64,000 nt of DNA, from contig NC_087062.1 of assembly GCF_963678635.1 (NCBI RefSeq), positions 52,832,473 to 52,896,472 on the forward strand, written 5' to 3'. Of the stretch, positions 27,560 to 40,574 are shown piece after piece. The DNA is from Symsagittifera roscoffensis (lineage: Eukaryota; Xenacoelomorpha; Acoela; Convolutidae). The position numbers and the translations under genes were made by a program. The notes below the pieces were generated by a model. The model ran no database searches. It was not told the origin of the DNA and saw nothing but the letters and a program-made list of their open reading frames with translations. Each line of letters begins with the position of its first letter. Position 1 is the first letter of the stretch.

Positions 27560-29815
27560 GAAACCGAGAATAAAAGAATAACGGAGCTCAAAAACTGTTA
27601 TCTTTATTTCAAATTTTTCGAAAGAAAAATACCGAATTTCCCATGAATCAAAGATGAAAATATTTTTATACAAGAAATTTTGATTTATTGAAAAAGTTTT
27701 AGCTTGCTTGAAATTATTATTTAAAACAAATGACTATTTTAGATGAAATAGTTAAATTTGATCTAACACAAAAGTATTCAAAAAAATTTTCAACCCTCTA
27801 AGTGTTCCCCTTTGTGATTGTCGAAGAAAAAGAAACAATTTGTGAGACAAAGTAGAACTCTTGAACTCAACAAAACGGAAAATCTCTGCTGTGAAGAAAA
27901 CCATTTGTGGCATTTGATGAAGAAAACAAAAACAAACATGAAAACTGACTTTTATCAAACAAATACTATTTTATTTCTACACTCCTAAATAATTTCCTTG
28001 TTTTTTGTAAAAATAAGGTTTTCTACTTCAAAATAAACATTCAAAATCAGGTATCGCAAAATATAATTACTCACAATATACAGAAATAAGACCTCTAAGA
28101 AACCATTAACAATTTTCATCAATTCTTTTGTATAAAGTTGAAATTTTGATTTCTCTCTCGGAACGCTGAGCCCAGAGTTTAAGCGGATTCAAATTGTTGA
28201 TTAAGTTTCAGGTATTATCCCACAAAATTTTTTCGGAGAGTCGTTTCCCTGCAAGTTTGGGCGTTTTTTCTGCTAATTTCATCCCAAAAAATGTTGAACT
28301 GCTCAACTAAGTTGATTGAATAGTGTATGTAACATTACTTTAATTGAGAATATATTTGTACCATAAGTCAAGTCTAATTCTTGATAACTGCAAGGACTTT
28401 TATCTAATCTCTGGAAAATTTGACCAGAAGATCTTCAAATTAAAACTAACTAGAACATGCAATTAACCAAGAAACAGAACGCAAAAGCTTACTATAAAGT
28501 TTTCGTAAAACTTATAGGAAAAAAACAGTGATTTCTCATTATAATTTCATTGAAAGCTCAGAAGAGCAAAAAAGATGGCAGCTGCAATCTGAAAAAAAAA
28601 ATTTTGTTAACCACTACAAACTTCTGAAGAAGTAACACCAATGCAGTTAACAACCTTGAACAAAAAATACAAAACCTTCCATAATTGATATCTGTTCTAT
28701 ATGTGATAATCAAGATGACTCATTCACCCAAGCTCAATTTCTTCTTTTCCGTGTCTCTTCTACTGATTAGTTTGCCTTTCTATTTGAAAATTGTACTACA
28801 GAAATCTACTAGTCCCAACTATGGTGAGATTAGTAAAAATTAAAAAATTAAGAAAATTGCTTGGTCCGACAAATCCGACACAGTAAAAATACTTTGAACT
28901 GTGCTTCCAACTATTTAAAAAAAATTGAATATGACAAAGGAGAAGCAGCAACAAGGCTTAAAAAGATGATGAAGCAACCTCGGCAAATAGAATTACTTAC
29001 GATGCTGAAAACCTTGGTCTTGTTCCTATAATGGAACCCAATTCAGGCAATGAGTCAACAATAGATCACGAGCTTGCCATCTGTAAAACACAGATATGAC
29101 ATAGCATCACCCTTCAACAGATAGAGTTTGTCAACAAATCTACAAGTAAAAATGATGCTGCCAAATCGAAAGAAACCTTCATAATGAGATAAGTGTTTCA
29201 ACACAAAGTGTACACAATCACTATAAACAGAACCATGACCATCAAAAAAAATTAAAAATTTTTATAAAATCAGGTTCAGATATTGAGTTTTGAGATTTTG
29301 GATTGATGGAAACAAAAAGCCCAAAGTTTGTGGGGATGGTATTTTTATAAGAAATGTTTTTTTTTTCTTATGTAATTGCAACTTTTTATAAAGGAAATCA
29401 AAGAACTGTCTCAAGTTTTAACAATCTTTACGCTTAATGAGGGCTATTTTGCTCAATTTACTTTTCTCACTTTTCTAATTTAGTTTTTCACTTGGAAACG
29501 TACATTAGGAACTAAAATGGAAGTTAAAATCTAGTTTGACAAAACATCTAGTCAAATCTGAAGCCTGAATAATTTGATTTAATTCTCGAGCAAAACTAAT
29601 ACACTTATGGAGGGGCTCATAAAACGAAAAATGACGACAAACAACATCGCTTTGATTAATGTTTTGAAAATTAAATTGATACAAACTTTCAATTAAGAAA
29701 AACAGTTTGAACAATTATGCTCGCTTTAATAATTTCCTTTTGTATCTGCCAAAAAGACCAAAAAAAGCTGATAATGATGATTAGTCTGGCAGCAACATTG
29801 TTTTCAACTGGTAAT
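27560..29815. repeat. Tandem duplication, copy 1
   Basis: Anchors shared in order with 30330-33030 include TTGATAACTGCAAGGA (28380), a paired AAACTTCCATAATTG-type segment (28680), CCTCGGCAAATAGAA (28980), GATGCTGAAAAC (29002) and AAAAAAGCTGATA (29760). The copies are clearly diverged, with many indels. No long ORF is present. Confidence 0.7.
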
Positions 29816-30329
29816 AATCTTATAACAAAGAAATTTTGATATGAATCCAAAGTTTGTATTGAGTATGGATTAAGTATTAAAAAAGAAAATTTCCTGTCTC
29901 ACTCGTCCTCATCTTTATGGTACCAATTGTATAGGCTGGATGTGCGTTTTCCCAATAATTTGAGAAAATTTAAATTCAATTATCGATTTACAATTTTCAT
30001 AAACATAACCTATTTTTAGATTTCAAAGTATTGAAAAATCAGAGCAGTGGATACTTCAATTGTGAAAACCAAAAGATTCGAAAATTTCACAGGAAGCAAT
30101 GGTCGTTTCGGTCAAATTTTGAGGTCAAAAGCATTAAGAATTTCATATGACAAAGCTCAATTCTGATTAGTTGACATCAACGTTGACAAACTTTTCTTTC
30201 AAGTGAATTTAATTTTGTTTTTCATTGCTTTACTCTAAATTATTCCAGGCTTTTGTGAGTTTTTTTCTGGAAGTCTTCAATTTCGGGACATTTTAGAGTA
30301 CGTCTAAGCCTACAAAACTCTACAGTAGG

Positions 30330-33030
30330 TCTAAAAAGAATAACAGAACTAAAAAAACTGGCTTTGTATAAAAACTCTTCGAGAAAAGAAAAAGACTTTC
30401 CTGCGTATCAAAAAAGAGATTTTTTTCGGAAAAAATTTCTGTTTGCTTAAAACTATTATTGAATCGAAATGAATATTCTAGTTTAAACAGTTAGATTTGA
30501 CATAAAACACAAGTATTCGAATCAAGACTTCCGTCCACTAAGAATTCCCCTATGTGGTTTGCAAAGAAAACAAAAACTGTTGAGACCATTGAGAAGAAAG
30601 AAAATCTTTGGTGAGAAGAAAACCTGGGTCACATGAGGAAGAAAACGAAAACAAGAATTAATTCAAGTTTTTTTCAATTAAAAGTTATTTTGTCTCTTCA
30701 CAGTCTCAAATAAATTCTTTGTTTTTTTTTCAAAAATGATTTCGATACTTCAACTTAAACCTTGAAATTTGTAGTTTGTTTGATCACAAAATACATTTTT
30801 TTTACTATTTACAGAACTATGTCCATTTGTTGCATGAAGTTAAACTTTCGAGTTCTTTCTCAAAATCCCCAGAGTTCAAATGGATGCAAATTTTGGACTA
30901 AAACTCGAATATTTTTTCATGGTTTTTATTTCAGAGAGTCGTTTCTCTTCAAGTTTTGGCGTTTTTTACTCTTTTTTTTCCCAAAAAATGTTCTCTCTTT
31001 GATGCAACTTTACTTGATTGGAGACTTTTCTTGTATTTGAGACAAATTGTAAAATCTTTTTCTTGATAACTGCAAGGATAATTGTCTACTCTCTGAAAAA
31101 ATTGGCTAGAAGATCTTCTTATTGAAGCTAACTAGAACTTAAAATTACCCAATAAACAGACCACGTCATGAGTAAGCACGAAAAAACCTTGCTTTATGAT
31201 AATATTTTCAAAAAAACTCGTCATCAAAATCTAAATCAAGCTGAGAAAAGCCTAACAGATTGCAGCTGCCATTCGAAAGAAGGATTTTTGCTAATAATTA
31301 TAGACATTTGTCGTAGTAACACCAATAAAGTTAGCAACTTTGAAAATTTCATACAAAAACTTCCATAATTGGTAACTGTTCCATAAATGTTATTCAAAAT
31401 GAGTCATTCTATTTATTTCAAGTTTTACAACGCTCACATTCGTTTTCTTTTTTTAAAATTTCTCTTGTAAAGATATTTTACTGAACTATAGTCAGGTAAC
31501 TGAAAATCTTACAGAAGAAGGGAGATTTGCGTGGTTTGACCGATCGTACAAGGAAAAAACTTTGAATGTTGCTTCCAAGTTTTCAAAACAAAGGAATATG
31601 CACGAAGGGGAAGCAGCACCAAGTCTGTTTTGGTTAAGAGGTAGAAGAAGGAACCTCGGCAAATAGAACTCTTTGTTACTCACGATGCTGAAAACTTTAG
31701 ACTTCTCCCCATATTGGATCCCAATTCAGACAATGGGTTAACATTAGATCACTGCTTGTCATCTGTAAAACCAGATCTGACAACGCATCTTTCAACAGAG
31801 TTTGTCTACAAAACTAGAAAAAAAACATTAATTAAAAACTAACTGTTTCAAAACAGAGTGTACACAAACACTATATACAAAACTATGAACATCAATAAGG
31901 CAATCAAAAAAATTTCATAATTTGAGATTCAAATTTTGAAGTTTTGGATTTCTAAAAAAGCTGAGCCTAATTCTCGAGTAGATAGAATTTTTTATTGGAA
32001 AAGTTTTTTATGTAGATGCTCTTTTTGGGAAGGAAATCAAAAAACGGTCATTATTTCCAAGAGATTTTATGCTTTTTGAGCATTCTTTCAATCAATAAGT
32101 TTAGTGGATTTTTTTGTAAATTGTAGTTTTTTTGTTTAAAAGAAATGTTCCACACGGAAAACTCTATTAAGAGCTAAAACATGAGATTTTAAAAAACAAA
32201 TTTTGACAAAAAATCCAATTAACTCTCAAGTCTGACTAGTTCATTCCAAAAAAGTTTGATTTGAAAAAAAAAATTTTCATGAAAACTTGATCAAATTTGG
32301 TGAGCTGATGGAAAACTGTACACTGCTGAAAATATTTTGAGATTTTTTTGGTCAATTTCCAGTTTTTTATGCAAAACATTTTAGATGTTTTGCGATTTTG
32401 ATTGGTTACTTAGAATACTGAAAAGGGAGTCAATCACTAAAATAATCGACAAGTAAAATTATTTTTAATTGGTTAATCACAAAAAAATGAAAGGAGATAC
32501 ATATCAATTTTTTCACAAATCTTTTTCAAAAGAAATTTGTTTCATTAAAGCTGGTGTTCTTCAAAGTATTTCGAACAATGTGTTTTAGTTTAAAAAAGCT
32601 TCTGTCGAAAACAGTTTTCTTTTATAAAATGTACATTCAATAGATTTTGGTGCTAAAACTTTACAAAAAGAAATTGAGATCGGTTTGGTGACATGACGTT
32701 GATGAGCATCGTAGTAATTGGTCTTTGTGGAGAAAAGCTGGAGGGAAGATTTCAAAGCAGTAAAACTTTGCAAAATCTTTGAAACACTTCATGTTACGAA
32801 ACTTGTCTCTGATTGAATGATCAAATAGAAAATAATACTCTTCAGAAAAAACTTTAAAAATGGCGACAAAAAACTAAATTTTGATTATTGTTTTTTGTTT
32901 AAATTTGATACAAAATCTCGAATTATTAGAAAATCTTTTGATCAAACACCCTCGCTTTAAAAACTGCCTGTTATGAAAAATTATACTACAAAAAAAAGCT
33001 GATACTGATATTTAGCTTAGCAGCAATATA
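30330..33030. repeat. Tandem duplication, copy 2
   Basis: This holds the matching anchors: TTGATAACTGCAAGGA (31063), CCTCGGCAAATAGAA (31652), GATGCTGAAAAC (31684) and AAAAAAGCTGATA (32990). The offset to copy 1 is about 2.7 kb at the start and middle and 3.2 kb at the end, because copy 2 has extra sequence after about 32,050. Confidence 0.7.
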
Positions 33031-33039
33031 GTTTTCACG

Positions 33040-34940
33040 ATTCTGATTGGTTGATTTTTGCATCTACAAAAAATGAGAAAATTCGATTTTTTTTATGATC
33101 TCAATTGTTCCGGCCATTTATACAGTTTTTAAAAATTCACTCAATTTTTGGAGGATTTCAAAGCAAGGGTAAATCTTCCACAATCCACAATTTTTTTTAG
33201 ATTGTTTTTGAATATCCTAGTTCGTAAACTAAGTTAAGTTATTTCTTTGCTCCAATTAAATTGAGTTGTTGTACCTGGGGAGAAACGGAAGAGTTGCATG
33301 TCTTGAGTGTGATCAAAAATACGCACGTCAGAAAGAGTTTAAAAATTTTAAAATTCGATGAGTTTTCAAATGTTTGTTCTAATAGTATTTTCATAAATAC
33401 AGTAGCGAGTAGTGAAATTTGTGTCAGGAAGAAACAACCAACTCCTGTTCACTCTTCTTGTCACAATATGTTGTAAGAATTAATCAAAAACAGCGCGGAT
33501 TAGCTGTCAAAAAAGATTGACACGCTCCACGGGAAAGTAAACCTCAAAACTATTACAGTATCGTAACGGAATCTATAGAAAAACTAGCAAAATTATTTAT
33601 TTTTACATAAAATTGTACCCAAAAAACAATATACTATTCTAGAACATTTTGCCGAAGCAACAAAAGCTATACTAAAAACTAGCCGATAGGTTTCATTTGA
33701 AAGCTTTACTTGTGCTTTTGTTCAAAGAATAAGGTTGTTGGATAAAGCAATGATAGCAACAACAGCATGATAGCAATAACAATTTGTTGTTCCAAATTGT
33801 TTTAAAAACAGCAATGACTGTAATGATAGCAAACTTACGGAGACTATAGCATACTAAATTTCAAAAAAAATGAACAAGTAAACTTATACGTGGACATGCA
33901 TGTACTAAAACTGTGTAAAAGTATCAAACATTTGACTAACTGAATTGTTTTGCTGAGTCATCATTTTATAATCGTCTCAAATTAGCAGCTATGGTTAGGT
34001 TCAAGAAAAGGAGTGTTTTTCATCCAGATGTTTTGGTGGAGGAGAGTTGTCCATGGAGGCTTAAGGATCGAAAATTTTGATTTTTTCTACTTTTTTCCAG
34101 CAGTTTCAGAAACTTTTTGATAACTGCATAAAACAGATGGAACTATTTTTTTGATGTTTTTATCAGGCTTCGAACATATCAGTATAATAATATGAGTGGT
34201 TCTGCTCTAAAAACTTGCTTCGAAAAAAATTAAGGGTTACAACAATCATGTCTAGTTATCTATTTCAGAGATTGCTTTGACAAAATACAGGGGCACAATC
34301 TAATCATGGCATTTTTTTTAAATTTCACAAACAATAATTACAAAGTTAGCGTAAAAACTGATATTAATAACTAATCTGATATAGTCTGGAACAGAAAAAA
34401 AAACAGATAAGTATATCTATGAAAGGTGAAAAAAAAACTTTTGGTCAAAAACGGAGTCTAATTTAAAAAATGACTCCGTTAAATTGGTTATTCTGAGGAT
34501 TTTGTTGAATCATCAGAATTTTCAGCTACGCTTCTGCATAGTTTTAGCTAATTTGAGCATTTCTTTTAAGAGTTATGATACAAAATAAAAGAAAATTTTT
34601 TCTCAGATTAGATCCGATTTTACTGCGTTTTGAGTACCTTGAATCCAAAAAAAATCTTACCATCCTTCATTATACATAAGCAAAAAATCACTGATAGCTA
34701 ACAAATAGATAAAGCGCCCGAGTTTTATTTGCAACAAATTAGAGATTACACAAGAAGCACTAAAATACCGTTTCTAATACCGTTTTTCTATCATGGTGCA
34801 CACTGAAACCTAACATTTTTTATCGCCTATCCTAAGAAATTGTAGGTAGACTCTATATCCAAAATTAATACGTAGCTTAGAGTTCTGGAAATCTATCACA
34901 TATGTTTAAAATGGGGACCTCAATTCCCCCCATCTACAAC
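33040..34940. other. AT-rich interval, no gene seen
   Basis: No supported coding region or RNA gene. A short GATAGCAA-type simple repeat occurs near 33750-33840. Confidence 0.45.
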
Positions 34941-34944
34941 GTTT

Positions 34945-35317
34945 TTGTTCCGACTTTCGATACGAAAGTAACGGAATATTTGTGCTCGGGGTGGGTTTTT
35001 TTTCTTCAGACAAATTTCGAATTTTAAACTAGCCATCTTCTAAGCGGAGATTTAATCCGTCTTAGAAATTGTTCCAAATTGGTTGAAGGAAGCTTATTTG
35101 CCATAATATATTCGTTACTAGAAGCGAAATTTATCACTTTGTACTTTATATGGTGTGTGGGGGGATAATTTTCACAAAAAATCTCAAATTAAAAATAAAT
35201 TTCAATTTGTTTATTTTTTTTACTAAGTTTTTTAAGTTTTTTCAAGTTATTACTGCTTCATAGACCATATAAGGCAGTCGGAACATTCAGGGCTTTGCGC
35301 TCATACAGCAGTCTTGT
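34945..35317 (+). repeat. Dispersed hairpin-tailed repeat, copy A
   Basis: It begins TTGTTCCGACTTTCGATACG, which contains a small palindrome (ACTTTCG-ata-CGAAAGT), and ends with AGTCGGAACATTCAGGGC and a T-rich tail. The outer 11 bases are inverted between the ends (TTGTTCCGACT and AGTCGGAACA). The middle differs from copy B by substitutions and inserted AT-rich sequence. Confidence 0.6.
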
Positions 35318-35970
35318 TCAATTTTGCTACTATATCAAACCATGTCCCTGACAGTTCGTTGAACAATCTTCAATTTTAGAGTTTGAGTATCCTGTCTGAT
35401 CGTTCCTGTCTAGTGAAAAGAACTACGTTATGCTTGAAAAGTTTATCAACTTAAAAAAATTTTTTTATGTGAAGTTGCCTAATTGCTGTGAGATTCAATT
35501 TAAATTTCCAAACGTACCAGCAAAAAGCTCAGCGGCACTTCTTTAGCAAAACAAAAATGGTGGGAAAAAACAGTGGAAATTTCAAAAAGCAAGAAAGCAA
35601 GTTGTTGGTTAACCTTGTCCAGAAAAGGACAGCCTTTTATCCTTTTTAAAAAATTTTAGCAAATTAGTTTGTAATTTTGTGTGATAGTGTAATCTAGATG
35701 CACAAAAATTGGAAGTTCTCGGTTTGTTCCTTCAAGAAGGGGTTTTCACGAGAACAAGGCTATGTTTCTGTATTTCACCCTCATTCATTGAGTAGTTCCT
35801 ACTCCAACAGCAATTGTTTTACGGGATGATTCAGACGCATGTAAAAGTTTCTATACTATAGTCCATACCTCTCTCAAATTTGAAAACCTACTAGTTTTCC
35901 TAAGTTTTACATATTTATTTTTAAAATTTCCTGGCTTTCCTTCCATGCTTTGAAATTGTACCGCTAGTTT

Positions 35971-36470
35971 TTGTTCCGACTTTCGATACGAAAGTAAGGG
36001 AATATTTGTGCTCGGGGTAAGTTTTTTTTCTTCAGACAAATTTCGACTTTTTAACTAGCCATTTTTGACGGAGTTTTCTTATATCATTCGAAAGCTATTG
36101 TTGTCCTGAGCTTAAATTTGAAAAGATATTTCACCGGTGATAATTTTTCGTAAAGTTATGAGGGTTTAAAGATTGCCATTTTGACCAATTTGGGAAAAAT
36201 AACGCGCGATATAATTCGCGCTTTTAACACAAGCGGAGATTTAATCCGTCTTAGAAATCGTTCCAAATTGGTTGAACGAAGCTTATTTGCCATTAACCTT
36301 AAAAGGCAGTCGGAACAATCAGGGCTTTGCCCTGATACGAGCAGTCTTGTTTTTTTTTATTTTTCTATGTTGTTTCTGTTATTACTGTTGCTCCATAAAA
36401 TCTGTTGCTCCATAAACGTTAAAAGGCAGTCGGAACTTTCAGGGCTTCGCCCTGATACGAGCAGTCTTGT
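35971..36470 (+). repeat. Dispersed hairpin-tailed repeat, copy B with doubled tail
   Basis: It has the same 5' end as copy A, an internal region with AATAACGCGCGATATAATTC and AAGCGGAGATTTAATCC, then the tail AGTCGGAACAATCAGGGC-TTT-GCCCTGA followed by TACGAGCAGTCTTG and a T run. The tail occurs twice, exactly 120 bp apart (36301 and 36421), apparently by local duplication. The 7-bp stem TCAGGGC/GCCCTGA followed by T runs is striking. Confidence 0.65.
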
Positions 36471-37254
36471 TTTTTTGAAGTTTGCAAATGGCAGTTTTTT
36501 GTGTCTAAAATTTAGTTCACCTTTTAGATTTGCTATCAGACCGACACTGAAAAACAACAACCCATGCAGCAAATTGACATTTGAAATCTCATTCAATCAA
36601 TGAACTTTCAAGCAGTAACATGACAATTTCACCTAATTTTTAATATATAGCGCAAAAACTTTGATATAATTTTTTAAGGCATAGTATTATAATTTTGGCG
36701 TTAATTTTGATATACCCAAAACCCGGGTTGGCGTTCATATAATAAAAAATGTCTATCATGCAATTTCATACATAGTGTCTATGAAAAAAAGGCTTAGTAT
36801 ACAATTTTCAAAGAAAAAAATTGTAAGAGAAAGATTTGGGTCGAGCAAAATTTCGAAACACAGCTTATAAGTTTTTTAGATACGGAAAACCAAAGGCGAA
36901 TCTTATATTAGCTGTTTTACGAGTCCTCAATACGTAGAGTTTGATAAAATGCTGAAAAATGCTCCTCAAAAGGCTTCTCACAAAATTCTCTTCTTCGAAA
37001 TTTTGTTAGATGCGTGGATTACAATCTCGGTGCGTCATTTGCAAGACTATTTTCTGTAATCAACCTAAGCCCGAGAGATGTCAGAACTGTAATAAAGTTT
37101 TTTGACATACGTTTCGATGGTTCAACAAAATCAATTTCTGAAACAACTCACACATAATTTAACTTCTCAGTAACTGTGATGAAAATATATTTTTCTCTCA
37201 GTTGTCGCAATTTGTTCAGATTTATTGATTGTTGTGTATCTTTGGTTTACTAAC

Positions 37255-37394
37255 GATGTCATAAATGAGTGTTCCCCCCGAGGAAGTTCTGCTCACTGTC
37301 TGGTTCGAGTGGATGGACCCCACAGACTCAGTTAGAGAGACATTGCTTGCTCTCTTCCTTCTACTCTCAGCCTCTTGATGAACACTACTCATAT
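37255..37394 (-). CDS. Probable host-gene exon, Ser-rich segment
   Basis: A GC-richer 140-bp island is open on the minus strand. It is flanked upstream by an AG acceptor (CCCTAG) and downstream by a GTTAGT donor (37249-37254). It encodes SSVHQEAESRRKRASNVSL and then a Ser/Thr-rich stretch ending SSGGTLIYDI, with a basophilic kinase-type RRKRAS site. It ends in phase 0, compatible with the exon at 5228-5408. The protein was not recognised. The plus strand also has a 37-codon frame here, so strand assignment is not certain. The acceptor could instead be the CCTTAG a few bases upstream. Confidence 0.4.
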
Positions 37395-37399
37395 CTAGG

Positions 37400-38845
37400 G
37401 CCCTAAGGATTGCTTCTTAGCTAAGGATTGAATGATATAAGAAAAGGGACAGGAAAAGGAACACTTTTCAGGGTGTGACGGGGGATAACAGGGAAGTGGA
37501 CTCTAATATTTTGTTTCTTTTCCAAGTTTTGTTGCAATGAATTCCAGTATTTTGTAAAATTTGTGTTTTGATACTCAAATGAATGAAATAAAAACAAGAA
37601 TGAAACAAAGGAATAAAAAATATATTGAAACAAAGCTTTAGGTTCGAAGTTTAAATTTTTTAAAAGGAATGATTAAAATTTCTATCTATTAATTTTTCTT
37701 TTCCAATATCTAATGACTCAACAAGTCAGTATTATTCAATATGAAACAAATTTGGCATCTGGCACATATTTAAAAAGGACTAAAAACACTATAGCGTAAA
37801 ATAGTACATGAAGTTTAGAACTTATTGGCAAAAAAAAAACAACTATATAAAGTTCAACACCACGATACTCTTATGATCTGACATTAAACCAAAACTACTA
37901 TCGCAATAAAAGGAAAACATCCAATTCAACTTCGTTTTTTAATGGTAGTTGAAAAAAATTGCGTTTGAGCTTCTTCGGCTGAGGAAAATTTTAGTACAAC
38001 GGAATGGAAATGAAAATGAGACCGTTGCGTTTTTTCATTGCCGAATGTGTTTGAAATGAAGATTTGCCACGTTTGCCATGTAGTATCTCTATTTACTCTT
38101 TTTACTCTAATGTGATATTTTATTTACTCCTACTCCTTTTTCTAGCCTCTATGGCTCACTGAGATGCCTTCACGTGAATCAACTAAAATAGTATGACATG
38201 TCCTGGTTTCTTAAAAACATCAACAGTAGCTTAATAGTGGCCAAATAACAAAATATTAAATTAACAATGAGTTTTCATGTTGTCTTGAATAATTTTGTAA
38301 GCTGATGGAGTGTGTTTTGTTGTGAACTCAATATTGTGTGATCACCTACTACGTGTGTAGGAGTTTCAATTGAGAAAAAATGCATTGTTTTTGAATTATG
38401 TCACAAGCTCGCAACAAATGTTTGTTTATTTCGGTGAAACATGTTACCTCGGATATCAAATAACTATGTATTCCAAACTACCGAAAATCAAAAGTGCTTT
38501 GAAATAGTTATAGTTATAAAATTTTCCCAACCATAATACAACAATTGGTCAATTTTAATGTTTTTCTTTTTAAAAACGCGGATCGTTTTGGTAAAGTTCC
38601 AATAGATCCAAAATGTCTGTTTTCACATCGAAGCTTTGCATAACCAGAATTACAAATATTTTTTTTCAAATCTTTCATTTCATTCAAATATTTCTGCTCC
38701 GATTAAAATTTGAAAAAAAATGGATAAGTTCTATTGTTATGTTTTTTTCTGACTCTTTTTTCTTAAAAAAAACACCGTTTTCGTTTTGTCCGTAATTATC
38801 ATCAACTGCTTAAAGATCAAGCAATTAGTGTCAATTAGTGTCAAA
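37400..38845. other. AT-rich interval, no gene seen
   Basis: Nothing beyond short biased open frames. Confidence 0.45.
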
Positions 38846-38849
38846 AACC

Positions 38850-39382
38850 AACAAGACTGCTCGTATGAGGGCGAAGCCCTGGATGTTCCGACTGCCTATT
38901 AAGGTTTATGGAGCAGTAATTACATTAAAAAATTAAAAGTAATAAAACAAAATGAAATTTTTTTTTTTAATTTGAATTTTTTCTAAATAAAAATCATCCC
39001 CCCACATGCCATATTAAGTACAAAAGGATAGATTTTGCTACTTGTAACAAATCAACTATGGCAAATAAGCTTCGTTAAACCAATTTGGAACGATTTCCAA
39101 GACGGATTAACTCTCCGCTTACGCGTTAATAGCGCGAAATATATCGCGCGTTAATTGTCCCAAATTGGCCAAAATGACAATTTTTAAACCCCAATAACTT
39201 TACGAAAAAAGATCACAGGTGAAATATCTTTTCAAGTTTGAGCTCAGGACAACAATACCTTTCGAATGATATTCAAAAATTCCGTCAAAAATGGCTAGTT
39301 AAAAAGTCAAAATTTGTCTGCAGAAAAAAAACCCACCCCGAGCACAAATATTCCGTTACTTTCGTATCGAAAGTCGGAACAA
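38850..39382 (-). repeat. Dispersed hairpin-tailed repeat, copy C (inverted)
   Basis: This is the reverse complement of the same family: tail CAAGACTGCTCGTATGAGGG at the left, and head ending CGTATCGAAAGTCGGAACAA at the right. It matches copy A most closely in the GTGCTCGGGGTGGG block and carries a similar extra AT-rich insertion in the middle. Confidence 0.65.
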
Positions 39383-39479
39383 TAAAAAATAAGACGTAGT
39401 AAAAATTCATTTAGTAAACCAAATTTGGCTAATTGAGTGATAGACTGGTTTCATTTTACGAAAGTGCATTGAAGTTCAA

Positions 39480-39745
39480 TTGAGCGATGCCCGCTGTGGA
39501 GTTTCATTGATAATAATCAATTATAATGGATTTTTGGTGACAAAACTGTCGGACAATCTAATCAATTAGAGATGACAGTTTTGGAACTTAAATCCATTTT
39601 TAATTGTTTTTAATTACAAAATAATCCATAATAACTCTTTTTTTATTCATTATAATCAATTTTTTTCAACAAAATTTCAGGAAAATGGTTTTTTTTCTAC
39701 GCAGAAATCCATTAAAATTGATTGTTTTCTGCCAAAAATTGTTCC
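39480..39745. repeat. Palindromic AATTATAAT-type repeat tract
   Basis: Short repeats of TAATCAATTATAATGGATT and related forms, the same family as the larger tract at 43.6-45.2 kb. Confidence 0.5.
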
Positions 39746-39759
39746 AAATTTACGTCTGA

Positions 39760-40190
39760 ACCCAAAATGCGCACGTGTTACAATTTGCTTTATGGATAGA
39801 TAAACATTTTTCTTCCTTGAAGACAATCTAGACATGGTTCAATAACTTGTTGGAGTGCCTTTTTTGGCATCTTTTCCGATTTCTTTTTTTAGCAATTATG
39901 AAGTAATTATAGATGGATGTCCAGTCAAATTTTACATCCTTGGAGATATTCGAGAATCTCAGAGATACCCAAAAAAATAATTGTTCCAAGACGGTTTCCT
40001 AGAGATACCCAAGTGTTCTCTGCTGTTTGAAAAGGATTTCCATACGTCCCGACGAAAACTCAAAATATCCACCCATCTCAGAAACGTTTTTACAGATATC
40101 CAAAAAATCCCTAAATCGCAAAAAGTTTTTCCATGGATACACCGAGAATTCCCAATAAGAAATCCAATTGGCAATACTCTTGAAATTGAA
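39760..40190. repeat. Direct repeat, copy 1
   Basis: This contains TTTTTCTTCCTTGA, AACTTGTTGGAGTGCCTTTT, TAGATGGATGTCCAG, TTTCCATACGTCCCGAC and CAATTGGCAATACTCTTG. All recur in the same order at 40575-40950, about 0.8 kb downstream. Confidence 0.75.
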
Positions 40191-40574
40191 AAATGGGAAA
40201 ATTTCAAAGTTTAAAATATTATGTGGAAAAGTAAAAATCATGAAACATAAAACGTAGCAACTGCAATGATCAGGAAATGAGATAACAGTGAAAGTAAGTT
40301 GCAAATACATCAAAAACCTCTAAAAAATTCCATTATAAGCGATTATAACCGATTTAAAATGGGTTTTAGCGTTATAAAAACTTTGGGATTCTAACCCCTT
40401 TTTAGTTGATCATATTCGATTATATTTGAAGTTTATTGAGATTGACAGTAAGTATCGAATATGATCGACTTTTAACCAATTGAATGAGAGCACCACTGAT
40501 GAAAAATTCCTATAATGGATAAAAAAATATTGCATCAATTTTTCCACATTTTCTTCTGAACCCAAATTGCGCAT

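Noticed and set aside
34945-39382. Copies A/B and inverted copy C as the two ends of one large foldback element
   Set aside because: There are two left-type copies and one right-type copy, each with its own head and tail, and a probable host exon lies between them; independent insertions are simpler.
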